NCBI GenBank assembly: GCA_034926865.1
Contig: JAYFQP010000004.1
Coordinates: 62,001 to 126,000 of the forward strand
DNA from: RGIG1902 sp034926865
GTDB taxonomy: Bacteria > Bacillota > Clostridia > Oscillospirales > Butyricicoccaceae
DNA length: 64,000 nucleotides
Direction of reading: 5' to 3'
The position numbers and the translations under genes are program-made. Numbering within the stretch: position 1 is the stretch's first letter; each line of letters opens with the position of its first letter. Below the pieces are notes generated by a model that saw only the letters and a list, made by a program, of their open reading frames with translations, did no database searches and was not told the DNA's origin. Below are positions 17,369 through 25,516 of the stretch, piece by piece.

Positions 17369-17791
17369 ATGAAAAAGAAGCCAATTTACTTATTGTTTAT
17401 AGCTATGTTTTCTATAAGCCTTATATATATTCTTATTTATGAGCTCTATCTGCGTTCGGCAGCAGCCTTGAGCTTTGATGCGATGCCAGGCATAATCTAC
17501 CACTTTGCAGCAAAGCCCTGCCTTTACTTTTCATTCTTAGCTATCCCTGCTCAATTTGTCAACACCTCGGCTCTTCAAATAAAAAACGCAAAGTCAAAAG
17601 CCATACTTTATATCTGTGCCTTTCTAATACTTGCTCTGATGGCAATAGCAATCGCCCCGTTTTTTGTGACCGTTCCTGACTGGATAATCAAACTTTTCAT
17701 TATAACAGACGGGTATCCCCTACTCTACTCCATACTTGGCGGGGCATTTTCATTGAGTCTTCGGCTTTCATTATTGACTAAACATCAGTAA
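17369..17791 (+). CDS. Small four-helix membrane protein, unknown
   Basis: 140 residues with about four transmembrane helices (roughly 8-27, 45-68, 78-100, 110-132). Start ATG has GGGAGG eight bases upstream. No family recognised. It lies between a lipoprotein and the thrS leader. Confidence 0.7.
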   Translation: MKKKPIYLLFIAMFSISLIYILIYELYLRSAAALSFDAMPGIIYHFAAKPCLYFSFLAIPAQFVNTSALQIKNAKSKAILYICAFLILALMAIAIAPFFVTVPDWIIKLFIITDGYPLLYSILGGAFSLSLRLSLLTKHQ

Positions 17792-17995
17792 AATTGCTGA
17801 GAAGCTTCCAGCATTGCCAATAAAAAGCTTTCAGCAAATTTCTACTATACGCTCTGCTAAAACGGCTATTCAGCCTATTAATATATTTTCCATTTCGTAT
17901 CCATAGGGTAGCTGCCAAAATGAATATAAACCATTTAACAGGGAAACATAATTTACAAGCGTTTCAAACACAAGCCCTAATGCATAGAATATATA

Positions 17996-18024
17996 TTGAC
18001 AAATGATATTCACGATGTTATATT
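17996..18024 (+). promoter_or_regulatory. Promoter of the thrS T-box leader
   Basis: TTGACA, 17 bp, TATATT. Confidence 0.8.
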
Positions 18025-18029
18025 AAATG

Positions 18030-18310
18030 CAATATCGGAAAGCCAGACCCCCGACCAAATCCTATGACCGGGTGTTCTTGTTCAATTGTGTTCCACCAGA
18101 GAGGATGGCATTTTGCTGAAAGCCGTCTTGGTTCACGGACAAAGAACTACCTCCCGCGAGGAGTGTGCGCGAAATATAAGTAGCGTGTGCCGTTTCGCCG
18201 GCGTTATTCGGCAAATGAGCGGCAGCTTGTTTTTTGAGCTGCAAGCAGAGTGGAACCACGGATATTGTCCGCCTCTGTGTCTATTAAGGCACGGGGGCTT
18301 TTTGTTTTTT
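18030..18310 (+). promoter_or_regulatory. T-box riboswitch (threonine) upstream of thrS
   Basis: The leader has the stem I landmarks AGAGAGG and GCTGAAAG, then GAACTACC, where the specifier is a Thr codon, ACT (18146-18148) or the overlapping ACC. The T-box antiterminator sequence TGGAACCACGGA (18251-18262) follows, then a terminator hairpin 18271-18298 (GCCTCTGTG / CACGGGGGC) with a T-run. The variable T-box base A matches the U discriminator known for Gram-positive tRNA-Thr. Uncharged tRNA-Thr would prevent termination and raise ThrRS. Confidence 0.93.
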
Positions 18311-18351
18311 CCGATAAAGACAAAATCTTTAAAACGGAAAGGAAGAATGAC

Positions 18352-20250
18352 ATGATTAACGTAAAGGCAAACGGGCAGAGCTACAGCCTTGAGAATGGCG
18401 CTCTAGCCCTCGATCTTGCCAAACTGGCCTTGGGCGACGACTACAAAAAGGCTCTCTCATGTGAGATTGGAGGCCACAACCTTGGCCTGCCTACCGAGCT
18501 TCATGACGGAGATGAGGTCAAGTTCAACACATGGGATGACGCTGACGGGCGCTGGACACTGCGCCATACCGCCTCACACATTCTGGCCCAGGCGGTAAAA
18601 CACCTCTATCCCGAGGTGCGTTTCGCCATAGGTCCCGCCATCGACAACGGCTTCTACTATGATTTTGACCGCGATGAGCCCTTCACACAGGAGGATCTTG
18701 ACGCAATCGAAAAGGAAATGAAAAAGATCATTAAAAAGGGCTATCGCCTTGAGCGCTTTGAACTCCCCCGCTCTGAGGCACTTGAGTTTATGAAGAACGA
18801 GCCCTACAAGGTCGAGTTGATCAACGACCTGCCCGAGGATGCCATAATCTCCTTCTATAAGCAGGATGATTTTACAGACCTCTGCGCCGGCCCGCATCTG
18901 CCCTCCACCTCCGGCGTTAAGGCCGTCAAGCTGACATCGGTAACGGGTGCATACTGGAGAGGCGACTCAAATCGCAAGATGCTTCAGCGCATATACGGCA
19001 CAGCTTTTACAAGCAAGGAAGAGCTTGAATCTTACCTTGCCGCCATCGAAGAGGCAAAAAAGCGTGACCACCGGAAACTGGGCAAAGAACTTGGCCTCTT
19101 TATGCTGACAGAAGAAGGCCCCGGTTTCCCCTTCTTCCTGCCAAAGGGAATGGCCCTTCGAAATGCCCTTCTCGATTACTGGAGAGAAGTTCACCGCAGA
19201 TACGGATATGTTGAAATATCTACTCCGATAATCCTCAATCAGGAACTGTGGCACCGCAGCGGACATTGGGATCACTACAAAAACAACATGTATACAACAG
19301 TCATCGATGAAGAGGATTACTGCGTAAAGCCCATGAACTGCCCCGGCGGAATGCTGGTCTATAAAAATCAGCTTCACTCTTATCGCGACCTGCCCCTCAG
19401 AATGGCAGAGCTCGGGCTTGTTCACCGTCATGAGCTCTCAGGCGCTCTCCATGGCCTCTTCCGCGTCAGATGCTTCACACAGGATGATGCCCATATATTC
19501 ATGACACCTGACCAGATGAAGGAAGAAATCAAAAATACCGTCAAGATCTTCGACGAAATCTATACGACTTTCGGCCTGAAATACAACATCGAGCTTTCGA
19601 CCATGCCCGAAGACCATATGGGCGAGGAAGAAGTATGGCACTTTGCCGAGGCTACCCTTAAGGCCGCCATGGAGGAGATGGGCAAGCCATTTGTCATCAA
19701 CGAGGGTGACGGCGCATTTTACGGCCCGAAGCTCGACTTCCATCTGGCTGACTCACTGGGACGCACATGGCAGTGCGGCACAATTCAGCTCGACTTCCAG
19801 ATGCCTGAGCGCTTTGAGCTTGAGTATACCGGCCCCGACGGCGAAAAGCATCGCCCCGTTATGATCCACCGTGCCCTGCTCGGCTCTATCGAAAGATTTA
19901 TCGGCGTTATCACAGAGCATTTTGCGGGAGCTTTCCCAACATGGCTTGCCCCTGTTCAGGTGAAAATACTCCCCATTACGGACCGCAGCCACGATTACGC
20001 CCAGAAGATCTATGATAAGCTCTTTGACCTAGGCTACCGTGTCGAGCTCGACAGCCGCAGCGAGAAGATTGGCTATAAGATCCGCGAAGCACAGATGGAG
20101 AAGGTCCCATATATGCTGGTTCTGGGTGACAAGGAAGCCGAATCAGGCGAAGTTGCCGTTCGTGACCGCAAGACTGGCGAAACAACCGTCATGAGCCTTG
20201 ATGAGTTTGTTTCAAAACTCAGCGAAGAGATAAAAACAAGAGCACTCTAA
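18352..20250 (+). CDS. thrS: Threonyl-tRNA synthetase
   Basis: 632-residue class II synthetase. It has an N-terminal TGS domain (MINVKANGQSYSLENG), the editing domain with HTASHILAQAVKHL and CAGPHLPSTSG, the catalytic core with MNCPGGM and RVRCFTQDDAHIF, the zinc/ATP region, and the C-terminal anticodon-binding domain. Length is normal for ThrRS. The start at 18352 has GGAAAGGAAG upstream; an upstream in-frame extension overlaps the T-box terminator and was rejected. Regulated by the T-box. Confidence 0.97.
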   Translation: MINVKANGQSYSLENGALALDLAKLALGDDYKKALSCEIGGHNLGLPTELHDGDEVKFNTWDDADGRWTLRHTASHILAQAVKHLYPEVRFAIGPAIDNGFYYDFDRDEPFTQEDLDAIEKEMKKIIKKGYRLERFELPRSEALEFMKNEPYKVELINDLPEDAIISFYKQDDFTDLCAGPHLPSTSGVKAVKLTSVTGAYWRGDSNRKMLQRIYGTAFTSKEELESYLAAIEEAKKRDHRKLGKELGLFMLTEEGPGFPFFLPKGMALRNALLDYWREVHRRYGYVEISTPIILNQELWHRSGHWDHYKNNMYTTVIDEEDYCVKPMNCPGGMLVYKNQLHSYRDLPLRMAELGLVHRHELSGALHGLFRVRCFTQDDAHIFMTPDQMKEEIKNTVKIFDEIYTTFGLKYNIELSTMPEDHMGEEEVWHFAEATLKAAMEEMGKPFVINEGDGAFYGPKLDFHLADSLGRTWQCGTIQLDFQMPERFELEYTGPDGEKHRPVMIHRALLGSIERFIGVITEHFAGAFPTWLAPVQVKILPITDRSHDYAQKIYDKLFDLGYRVELDSRSEKIGYKIREAQMEKVPYMLVLGDKEAESGEVAVRDRKTGETTVMSLDEFVSKLSEEIKTRAL

Positions 20251-20291
20251 TATTACTCTTTGTAAAATCAGCCAATAATTTACTGTATGCA

Positions 20292-20325
20292 ATCATCCCT
20301 TCGCTAAAGCGAAGGGATGATTTTT
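20292..20325 (+). terminator. thrS terminator
   Basis: Perfect 13-bp stem ATCATCCCTTCGC / GCGAAGGGATGAT with a 4-nt loop and T5. Confidence 0.9.
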
Positions 20326-20687
20326 AATTATTAAGCTTATCAGCAGGCTTTACAAATGGCCCAGTTAACCAACCGCTACTATAAGGCCATATCGCCCCCC
20401 GGCAAATATTATCTTTTAAAGCATAATATTCTCATATGTATAAGTACTTTAAAGCATGAATCTGCTTCTTGCACAAAGCTTTATCCGCCATTATGTAAGC
20501 TATTAACAAAAGCACTGCTCTTAAATTGACTTATCTATGCTAATGATGTTATACCAGAAACAGGATATTGGCTATGTACATTAATAGTTTTTTGGAATAA
20601 ATGCTGAAGCAAGGGTGTTTTGACTTAATAGATCTCATTGTTTGGAGGTGCTCTATTATGGGGAAAAGGAATATTCTTTTCGGCAAG
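20326..20687. other. Intergenic region with no recognisable gene
   Basis: About 360 bp of AT-rich sequence downstream of thrS; probably decayed sequence belonging to the transporter remnant to its right. Confidence 0.4.
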
Positions 20688-21003
20688 CTAATAAGCAAGC
20701 TCCTTTACCGAATAAGTATAACTCATAATAATTCCTCCGATTTTAGAACCCTATAGCAACTGCTCCTAGCATAAACATTACCTGCAAAATGAACATCATA
20801 CCAAAAAGAGGAGCAACAAACTTAAACCACTTGTTCGCAGGAATGTTCATAAGGCCTGAAATAAGGCAAACGCCTGTTGGCCAGAACATATTTGAATAGC
20901 CATCACCAAACTGGAAAGCTAGAACGGCGGTCTGACGTGTAACTCCTATGAGATCAGAGAGCGGCGAAATTATCCCCATAGGTATGGCACGATGACAACG
21001 CAT
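20688..21003 (-). pseudogene. Remnant of a YfcC-type transporter and the start of the next gene
   Basis: From 21003 to 20743 the minus strand encodes the last ~80 residues of a YfcC/C4-dicarboxylate-anaerobic-carrier-type transporter (LSDLIGVTRQTAVLAFQFGDG, then NIPANKWFKFVAPL and a terminal helix). The family is normally about 450-500 residues and no upstream coding sequence remains, so it is 5'-truncated. After its stop comes a good GGAGGAATT ribosome binding site and an ATG at 20726 opening MSYTYSVKELAY, then an in-frame TAG at 20688; reading on gives LAEKNIPFPH. So the second gene of the old operon is broken too. Confidence 0.75.
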
Positions 21004-21099
21004 ACTTTTTTGTCAAACAAAATTCAAAAACCTTTTACATATTAATTTTTTACATATCACAGTTAAAAGAACTTTTCAGCGCTTTAAATCGGCGAAAAT

Positions 21100-21129
21100 T
21101 TGTAAATTGCATTAAAACTATGCTATATT
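21100..21129 (+). promoter_or_regulatory. Promoter of the buk-ptb-ior operon
   Basis: TTGTAA, 18 bp, TATATT, about 60 bp before the buk start. Confidence 0.5.
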
Positions 21130-21189
21130 TATTGCATTTTTTTCGCAAAGCTCTTACAATTAAAGCAAGACTGAACTTGGAGGAGCACG

Positions 21190-22245
21190 ATGCTGATATT
21201 AACTATAAACCCCGGAGCTACCAGCACCAAAATTGCCATATTCAATGACGAGGACGAAGTATGGAAAAAGACTATCGAGCACAGCCAGTGCGACCTTGAG
21301 CCCTTTGCCCAAGTCATCGACCAGCTTGATTACCGCATGGAGCTTATCGACAGGGCTCTTGAAGAAGGCGGATACAGCTGTGCCCACTTTGATGCGATAT
21401 GCGGCCGCGGAGGGCTTCTTCGCCATATCCCCTCGGGAACATATAAGGTCACAAAAAAGGTTCTTGAGGATATAAAAAATCCTCCCTACGGCGAGCATGC
21501 TTCCAATCTGGGAGCACCACTCAGCCTTAAGGAAGCGCAAAAGCACGGCTGTCAGGCCTATTTTGTTGATCCCGTATCTGTCGACGAGCTGACAGATATA
21601 GCACGAATTTCCGGCTTCAAAGGCATGCAGCGCGAAAGCTTTTTCCACGCCCTTAACCAGAAGGCGGTGGCGCGCAAAGCGTCAGAAGCCTTTGGAAAGC
21701 CCTATGAGGATCTCAATCTCATCGTATGTCATCTCGGCGGCGGCGTATCTGTCGCGGCGCATAAACACGGCCTTGTCGTTGACAATTTCAATGTAAAAGA
21801 CGAGGGTGCGTTTGGAATGGATCGCGGCGGAAGCCTTCCTGTTAACGCCGTCATCAATCTGTGTTTTTCAGGCAAGACAAAAGCTGAGATAAAAAAACTT
21901 CTTGGCAGCGAAGCCGGAATATACTCATACCTTGGCACTCGCGATTTCCGTGAGGTCGAACGCAGGGCCTTCTCAGGAGAAGATGACGATGCAAAAATGA
22001 TCTTTGACGCTTTTGCCTACCAGCTATGCAAAGATGCCGGAAGCATGGCCGCCGTTATGAATTTTCAGGTGGATGCCTTTGTCCTGACAGGCGGCATGGC
22101 AAACAGCAAGCGCCTCTGTGATGATATATCCTCCCGGCTTGCACCTCTCGCGCCGGTTCTTGTGTTCCCCGGAGAAGAAGAGATGCGCGCGCTTGCGCTT
22201 GGTGCATTGAGGGTTCTCAGAGGGGAAACAGCCAAAGAGTATTAA
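21190..22245 (+). CDS. buk: Butyrate kinase family acyl kinase
   Basis: 351-residue acetokinase-fold enzyme making ATP and a short-chain carboxylate from acyl-phosphate and ADP. N-terminal phosphate motif TINPGATSTKIAIF; CHLGGGVSVAAHKHG and LTGGMANSKR are the nucleotide-binding segments. Start ATG has GGAGGAG. First of eight tightly spaced plus-strand genes. Linked here to an oxidoreductase of 2-oxo acids rather than to butyryl-CoA genes, so the natural substrate may be branched-chain or aryl acyl-phosphate rather than butyryl-phosphate. Confidence 0.93.
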   Translation: MLILTINPGATSTKIAIFNDEDEVWKKTIEHSQCDLEPFAQVIDQLDYRMELIDRALEEGGYSCAHFDAICGRGGLLRHIPSGTYKVTKKVLEDIKNPPYGEHASNLGAPLSLKEAQKHGCQAYFVDPVSVDELTDIARISGFKGMQRESFFHALNQKAVARKASEAFGKPYEDLNLIVCHLGGGVSVAAHKHGLVVDNFNVKDEGAFGMDRGGSLPVNAVINLCFSGKTKAEIKKLLGSEAGIYSYLGTRDFREVERRAFSGEDDDAKMIFDAFAYQLCKDAGSMAAVMNFQVDAFVLTGGMANSKRLCDDISSRLAPLAPVLVFPGEEEMRALALGALRVLRGETAKEY

Positions 22246-22261
22246 TAAGGAGAAACCGTAT

Positions 22262-23161
22262 ATGATAAAAGACTTGTCTTCATTGACTTCCATAGCTATA
22301 CAAAAGGGACAAAAAAGGCTTGCCGTGGCTGCATGCGCCGACAAAGACGTACTGCACGCGGTCGCAGAGGCCCGCAGACAGGGCATAGCCCAAAGCATAC
22401 TCATAGGAGAGCTTGAGAAAACCAGCTTGCTTCTTAAGCAACTGGGAGAGACCTGTGAGGATTACACGCTGATAGACTGTCAAAATGATACCGAAGCCGC
22501 TTTCCACGCTGTAGAACAGGTACGGCTTGGGCATGCCGACATGATAATGAAAGGGCTTCTGCAGACAGCTGACCTTATGCGGGCTGTCATAAACAAAGAG
22601 ACAGGCATCCGCACGGGCAGGCTTATGAGCCATGTTATGGCTTATGATACTCCATCCTATGATAAGCTGTTGTTTCTCACAGACGGTGGCATGAACACTT
22701 TCCCCGACCTTTCTCAGAAGGCCGAGATACTCGAAAACGCAGCCTCTGTCCTCAAGGCACTGGGCTATGGCAGGATATACGCAGCCTGCGTCTGCGGGGC
22801 AGAAACCGTTAACCCCAAAATAACTTCTACAACTGATGCCCAGGCCATTTCAGCTATGACTGAAGTATGGGATAAATACAACATGGCAGTTTATGGCCCT
22901 GTAGGGCTGGACCTCGCCATATCTCGGCATGCCTGCGAAAAAAAGCGCTACGAGGCCGAAGGCGGCGGGATGGCAGATATCATCCTTGTTCCGAACTACG
23001 AGGTAGGCAATGGAATCGGAAAAGCGATGACCTATTTCGGCAATGCCAAATCTGCCGGAGTAATAGTGGGGGCCGCATGCCCTATTGTTCTTGTTTCACG
23101 TTCTGACAGCTTCGAATCAAAGCTTTTAAGCATATCAATGGCTTCGGCCATATCCAAATGA
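22262..23161 (+). CDS. ptb: Phosphate butyryltransferase family protein
   Basis: 299-residue phosphate acyltransferase converting acyl-CoA plus phosphate to acyl-phosphate. Characteristic segments are ADMIMKGLLQTADLMRAV, GRLMSHVM, FLTDGGMNTFP and NGIGKAMTYF. Its start follows buk by 16 bp with AAGGAG. Together Ptb and Buk convert an acyl-CoA thioester into ATP. Confidence 0.94.
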   Translation: MIKDLSSLTSIAIQKGQKRLAVAACADKDVLHAVAEARRQGIAQSILIGELEKTSLLLKQLGETCEDYTLIDCQNDTEAAFHAVEQVRLGHADMIMKGLLQTADLMRAVINKETGIRTGRLMSHVMAYDTPSYDKLLFLTDGGMNTFPDLSQKAEILENAASVLKALGYGRIYAACVCGAETVNPKITSTTDAQAISAMTEVWDKYNMAVYGPVGLDLAISRHACEKKRYEAEGGGMADIILVPNYEVGNGIGKAMTYFGNAKSAGVIVGAACPIVLVSRSDSFESKLLSISMASAISK

Positions 23162-23180
23162 GAGAAAGGAATGCGTGCAT

Positions 23181-24929
23181 ATGAAAGTTTTACTGAGCGG
23201 CAATGAGGCCATTGCTCGTGGGGCATACGAAGGAGGCCTTATGGTGGCCAGCGCTTATCCCGGCACTCCCAGCACAGAAATATTCGAAAACCTTCCCCTT
23301 TACAAAGACAGCCTGTACTGTGAGTGGGCCCCGAACGAGAAGGTGGCCACTGAGATGGCTTATGGCGCCGCAATAGCCGGAGTACGCGCCATGACAGCCA
23401 TGAAGCATGTCGGTGTAAACGTGGCGGCAGACCCTATATTCACCTCAGCTTACCTTGGAGTCAACGGCGGATTTGTAATCGTCTCTGCCGATGATCCCGA
23501 TCTTCATTCCTCCCAGAACGAACAGGATAACCGCTATTATGCCAAGGCCGCAAAGCTCGCCATGGTCGAACCCTCTGACAGCCAAGAGTGTATAGATTTC
23601 ATGAAGGAAGCTTTTGAGATATCAGAACGCTTTGACATACCTGTCCTGTTCCGCGTAACTACCCGTATATGCCATTCAAAAAGCCTTGTTACTCTCAGCG
23701 AGCGCAAAGAGGCCGATGTCTCCCCGTATAAGCGCGATCCAGTAAAATACTGTGCAACCCCCGCAAGGGCGAAAGCACACCATAAGCGCCTTGAAGAACG
23801 CCTTGTCAAGATGGAAGAGTATGCCTGTCAAAGCCCCCTCAATAAGCTTGAAATGAAGAGCGTTGAAGTAGGTGTTATAACCTCTGGCGTTTCATACCAA
23901 TATGCCAAAGAGTCTTTCCCCGAGGATACCAGCTTTTTAAAGCTTGGCTTCACCAACCCTCTGCCGATGACCCTCATCCGCGACTTTGCTTCTAAAGTAA
24001 AAAAGCTTTATGTTATTGAGGAGCTTGAACCCTTCATGGAGCTTCAGATCAAGGCCGCGGGCATTGATTGTGTCGGCAAAGACAAAGTGCCTCTCCTTTA
24101 TGAATTAAACCCACAGATACTTGACAAAGCTCTTTTTGACAAGACTCCTGACACAAAATCAACAGGTATCGATACTGTCGTGCGCCCCCCTGTTCTTTGT
24201 CCCGGATGTCCTCACAGAGGCTTTTATCACTCTATCGGCAAGCATAAGAACTTCGTTGTTGCCGGAGATATAGGCTGCTATACTTTAGGCGGAACCTCCC
24301 CCCTCAACGCGGTGGATACCACCATCTGCATGGGCGCGGGCTTCTCGGCTGCCGCAGGAATAGCCAAAGCCCTCATGATGACGGGCCAGACCGATAAAAA
24401 AGTCTTTGGTGTCGTGGGCGATTCAACATTCTTTCACAGCGGCATGACAGGCGCTGCCGAAATCATCTACAATAAGCTGCCTGTTATTCCCTGTGTCCTT
24501 GACAACAGCATAACCGGCATGACCGGGCATCAGGACAACCCCGGTACCGGCGAGACCCTTATGGGCGAGCAGGCCCCTCTCATCAAGATCGAGGATGTAC
24601 TCTCTGCCATAGGCTTTAAAAATATAATCATTGTAGACCCGCAGGACCTCAAGGCGATGGATAAGGCGCTTAAGGACGCTGCTGAAAGTACAGTCCCAGC
24701 CGCTATAATAACAAGACGCCCATGCCTGCTTATTAAAAAGATCAAGCACGATATCGGCACCTGCCGGGTAGATCCTCAAAAGTGCCGCAGCTGCAAGATG
24801 TGCCTGTCGGCAGGCTGCCCCGCTATTTTTATGGAAAACGGCAAAGCAACAATTGACGAAACCCTCTGCACGGGCTGCACTGTCTGCGCACAGATATGCC
24901 CCTTCGGGGCTATCGAAAGGATAAGGTGA
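23181..24929 (+). CDS. iorA: Indolepyruvate ferredoxin oxidoreductase, alpha subunit
   Basis: 582-residue TPP enzyme that oxidatively decarboxylates aromatic and other 2-oxo acids to acyl-CoA with ferredoxin reduction. Visible parts are the N-terminal pyrimidine-binding domain (GNEAIARGAYEGG, AYPGTPSTEI), the TPP domain (GDIGCYTLGG, CMGAG, GDSTFFHSG, DNSITGMTGHQ) and a C-terminal ferredoxin domain with two cysteine clusters (CRSCKMCLSAGC and CTGCTVCAQIC). ATG 23181 was chosen over a GTG six bases earlier because of the GGA-rich site upstream. iorB follows directly. Confidence 0.95.
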   Translation: MKVLLSGNEAIARGAYEGGLMVASAYPGTPSTEIFENLPLYKDSLYCEWAPNEKVATEMAYGAAIAGVRAMTAMKHVGVNVAADPIFTSAYLGVNGGFVIVSADDPDLHSSQNEQDNRYYAKAAKLAMVEPSDSQECIDFMKEAFEISERFDIPVLFRVTTRICHSKSLVTLSERKEADVSPYKRDPVKYCATPARAKAHHKRLEERLVKMEEYACQSPLNKLEMKSVEVGVITSGVSYQYAKESFPEDTSFLKLGFTNPLPMTLIRDFASKVKKLYVIEELEPFMELQIKAAGIDCVGKDKVPLLYELNPQILDKALFDKTPDTKSTGIDTVVRPPVLCPGCPHRGFYHSIGKHKNFVVAGDIGCYTLGGTSPLNAVDTTICMGAGFSAAAGIAKALMMTGQTDKKVFGVVGDSTFFHSGMTGAAEIIYNKLPVIPCVLDNSITGMTGHQDNPGTGETLMGEQAPLIKIEDVLSAIGFKNIIIVDPQDLKAMDKALKDAAESTVPAAIITRRPCLLIKKIKHDIGTCRVDPQKCRSCKMCLSAGCPAIFMENGKATIDETLCTGCTVCAQICPFGAIERIR

Positions 24930-24934
24930 CAACT

Positions 24935-25516
24935 ATGAGTAAAGTAAAAAGCGTACTTTTGGTAGGTGTCGGCGGTCAGGGCACCATACTCATGAGCAAG
25001 GTTCTGACAAAGGGTCTTATCTCCGCCGGCTTTGATGTAAAGATGAGCGAAGTTCATGGGATGGCCCAGCGCGGCGGAAGCGTATCCACCCAGGTTAGGT
25101 GGGGAGAAAAGGTTTACTCGCCCCTCTTTGGCCCTGGAAGCGCCGACATACTCGTCGCCCTTGAACGCATGGAGGCTGTCAGATGGGCTGAGTATTTAAA
25201 GCCTGATGGCATCGCGGTAATCAACGACTATAAGATGCTTCCCATGCCTGTTGCTGCCGGGATGGCCACATATCCGGAAGGCACCATCGAGGCTATGAGC
25301 CGCTGTTTTAAAACTGTGGCTTTTGATGCCTCAGAGCTGGCACACGAGGCCGGCAGCGCCAGAACTATGAATATAGTAATGTTCGGCGCTCTCGTAAAAG
25401 CAGCTGGACTTACAAATATAGACTGGCAAAGCATTCTTTCCGAATCTGTTCCTTCAAAATTCGTAGATATGAATCTCAAGTCCTTTGAGCTTGGGGTAAA
25501 TGAGGTAACTATATGA
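24935..25516 (+). CDS. iorB: Indolepyruvate ferredoxin oxidoreductase, beta subunit
   Basis: 193-residue gamma-domain subunit (VGVGGQGTILMSKVLTKG, SEVHGMAQRGGSV) that binds CoA/partner IorA. It starts 5 bp after iorA with AAGGTG upstream. Its TGA overlaps the next gene's ATG (ATGA). An upstream in-frame extension overlapping iorA was not adopted. Confidence 0.94.
   Translation: MSKVKSVLLVGVGGQGTILMSKVLTKGLISAGFDVKMSEVHGMAQRGGSVSTQVRWGEKVYSPLFGPGSADILVALERMEAVRWAEYLKPDGIAVINDYKMLPMPVAAGMATYPEGTIEAMSRCFKTVAFDASELAHEAGSARTMNIVMFGALVKAAGLTNIDWQSILSESVPSKFVDMNLKSFELGVNEVTI

Noticed and set aside
20658..20756. 32-codon plus-strand ORF with a GGAGGTG site (MGKRNILFGKLISKLLYR...)
   Set aside because: It is antisense to the decayed transporter operon and its palindromic AAGCTAATAAGCAAGCT region explains part of it; no homology recognised. 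Likely chance.
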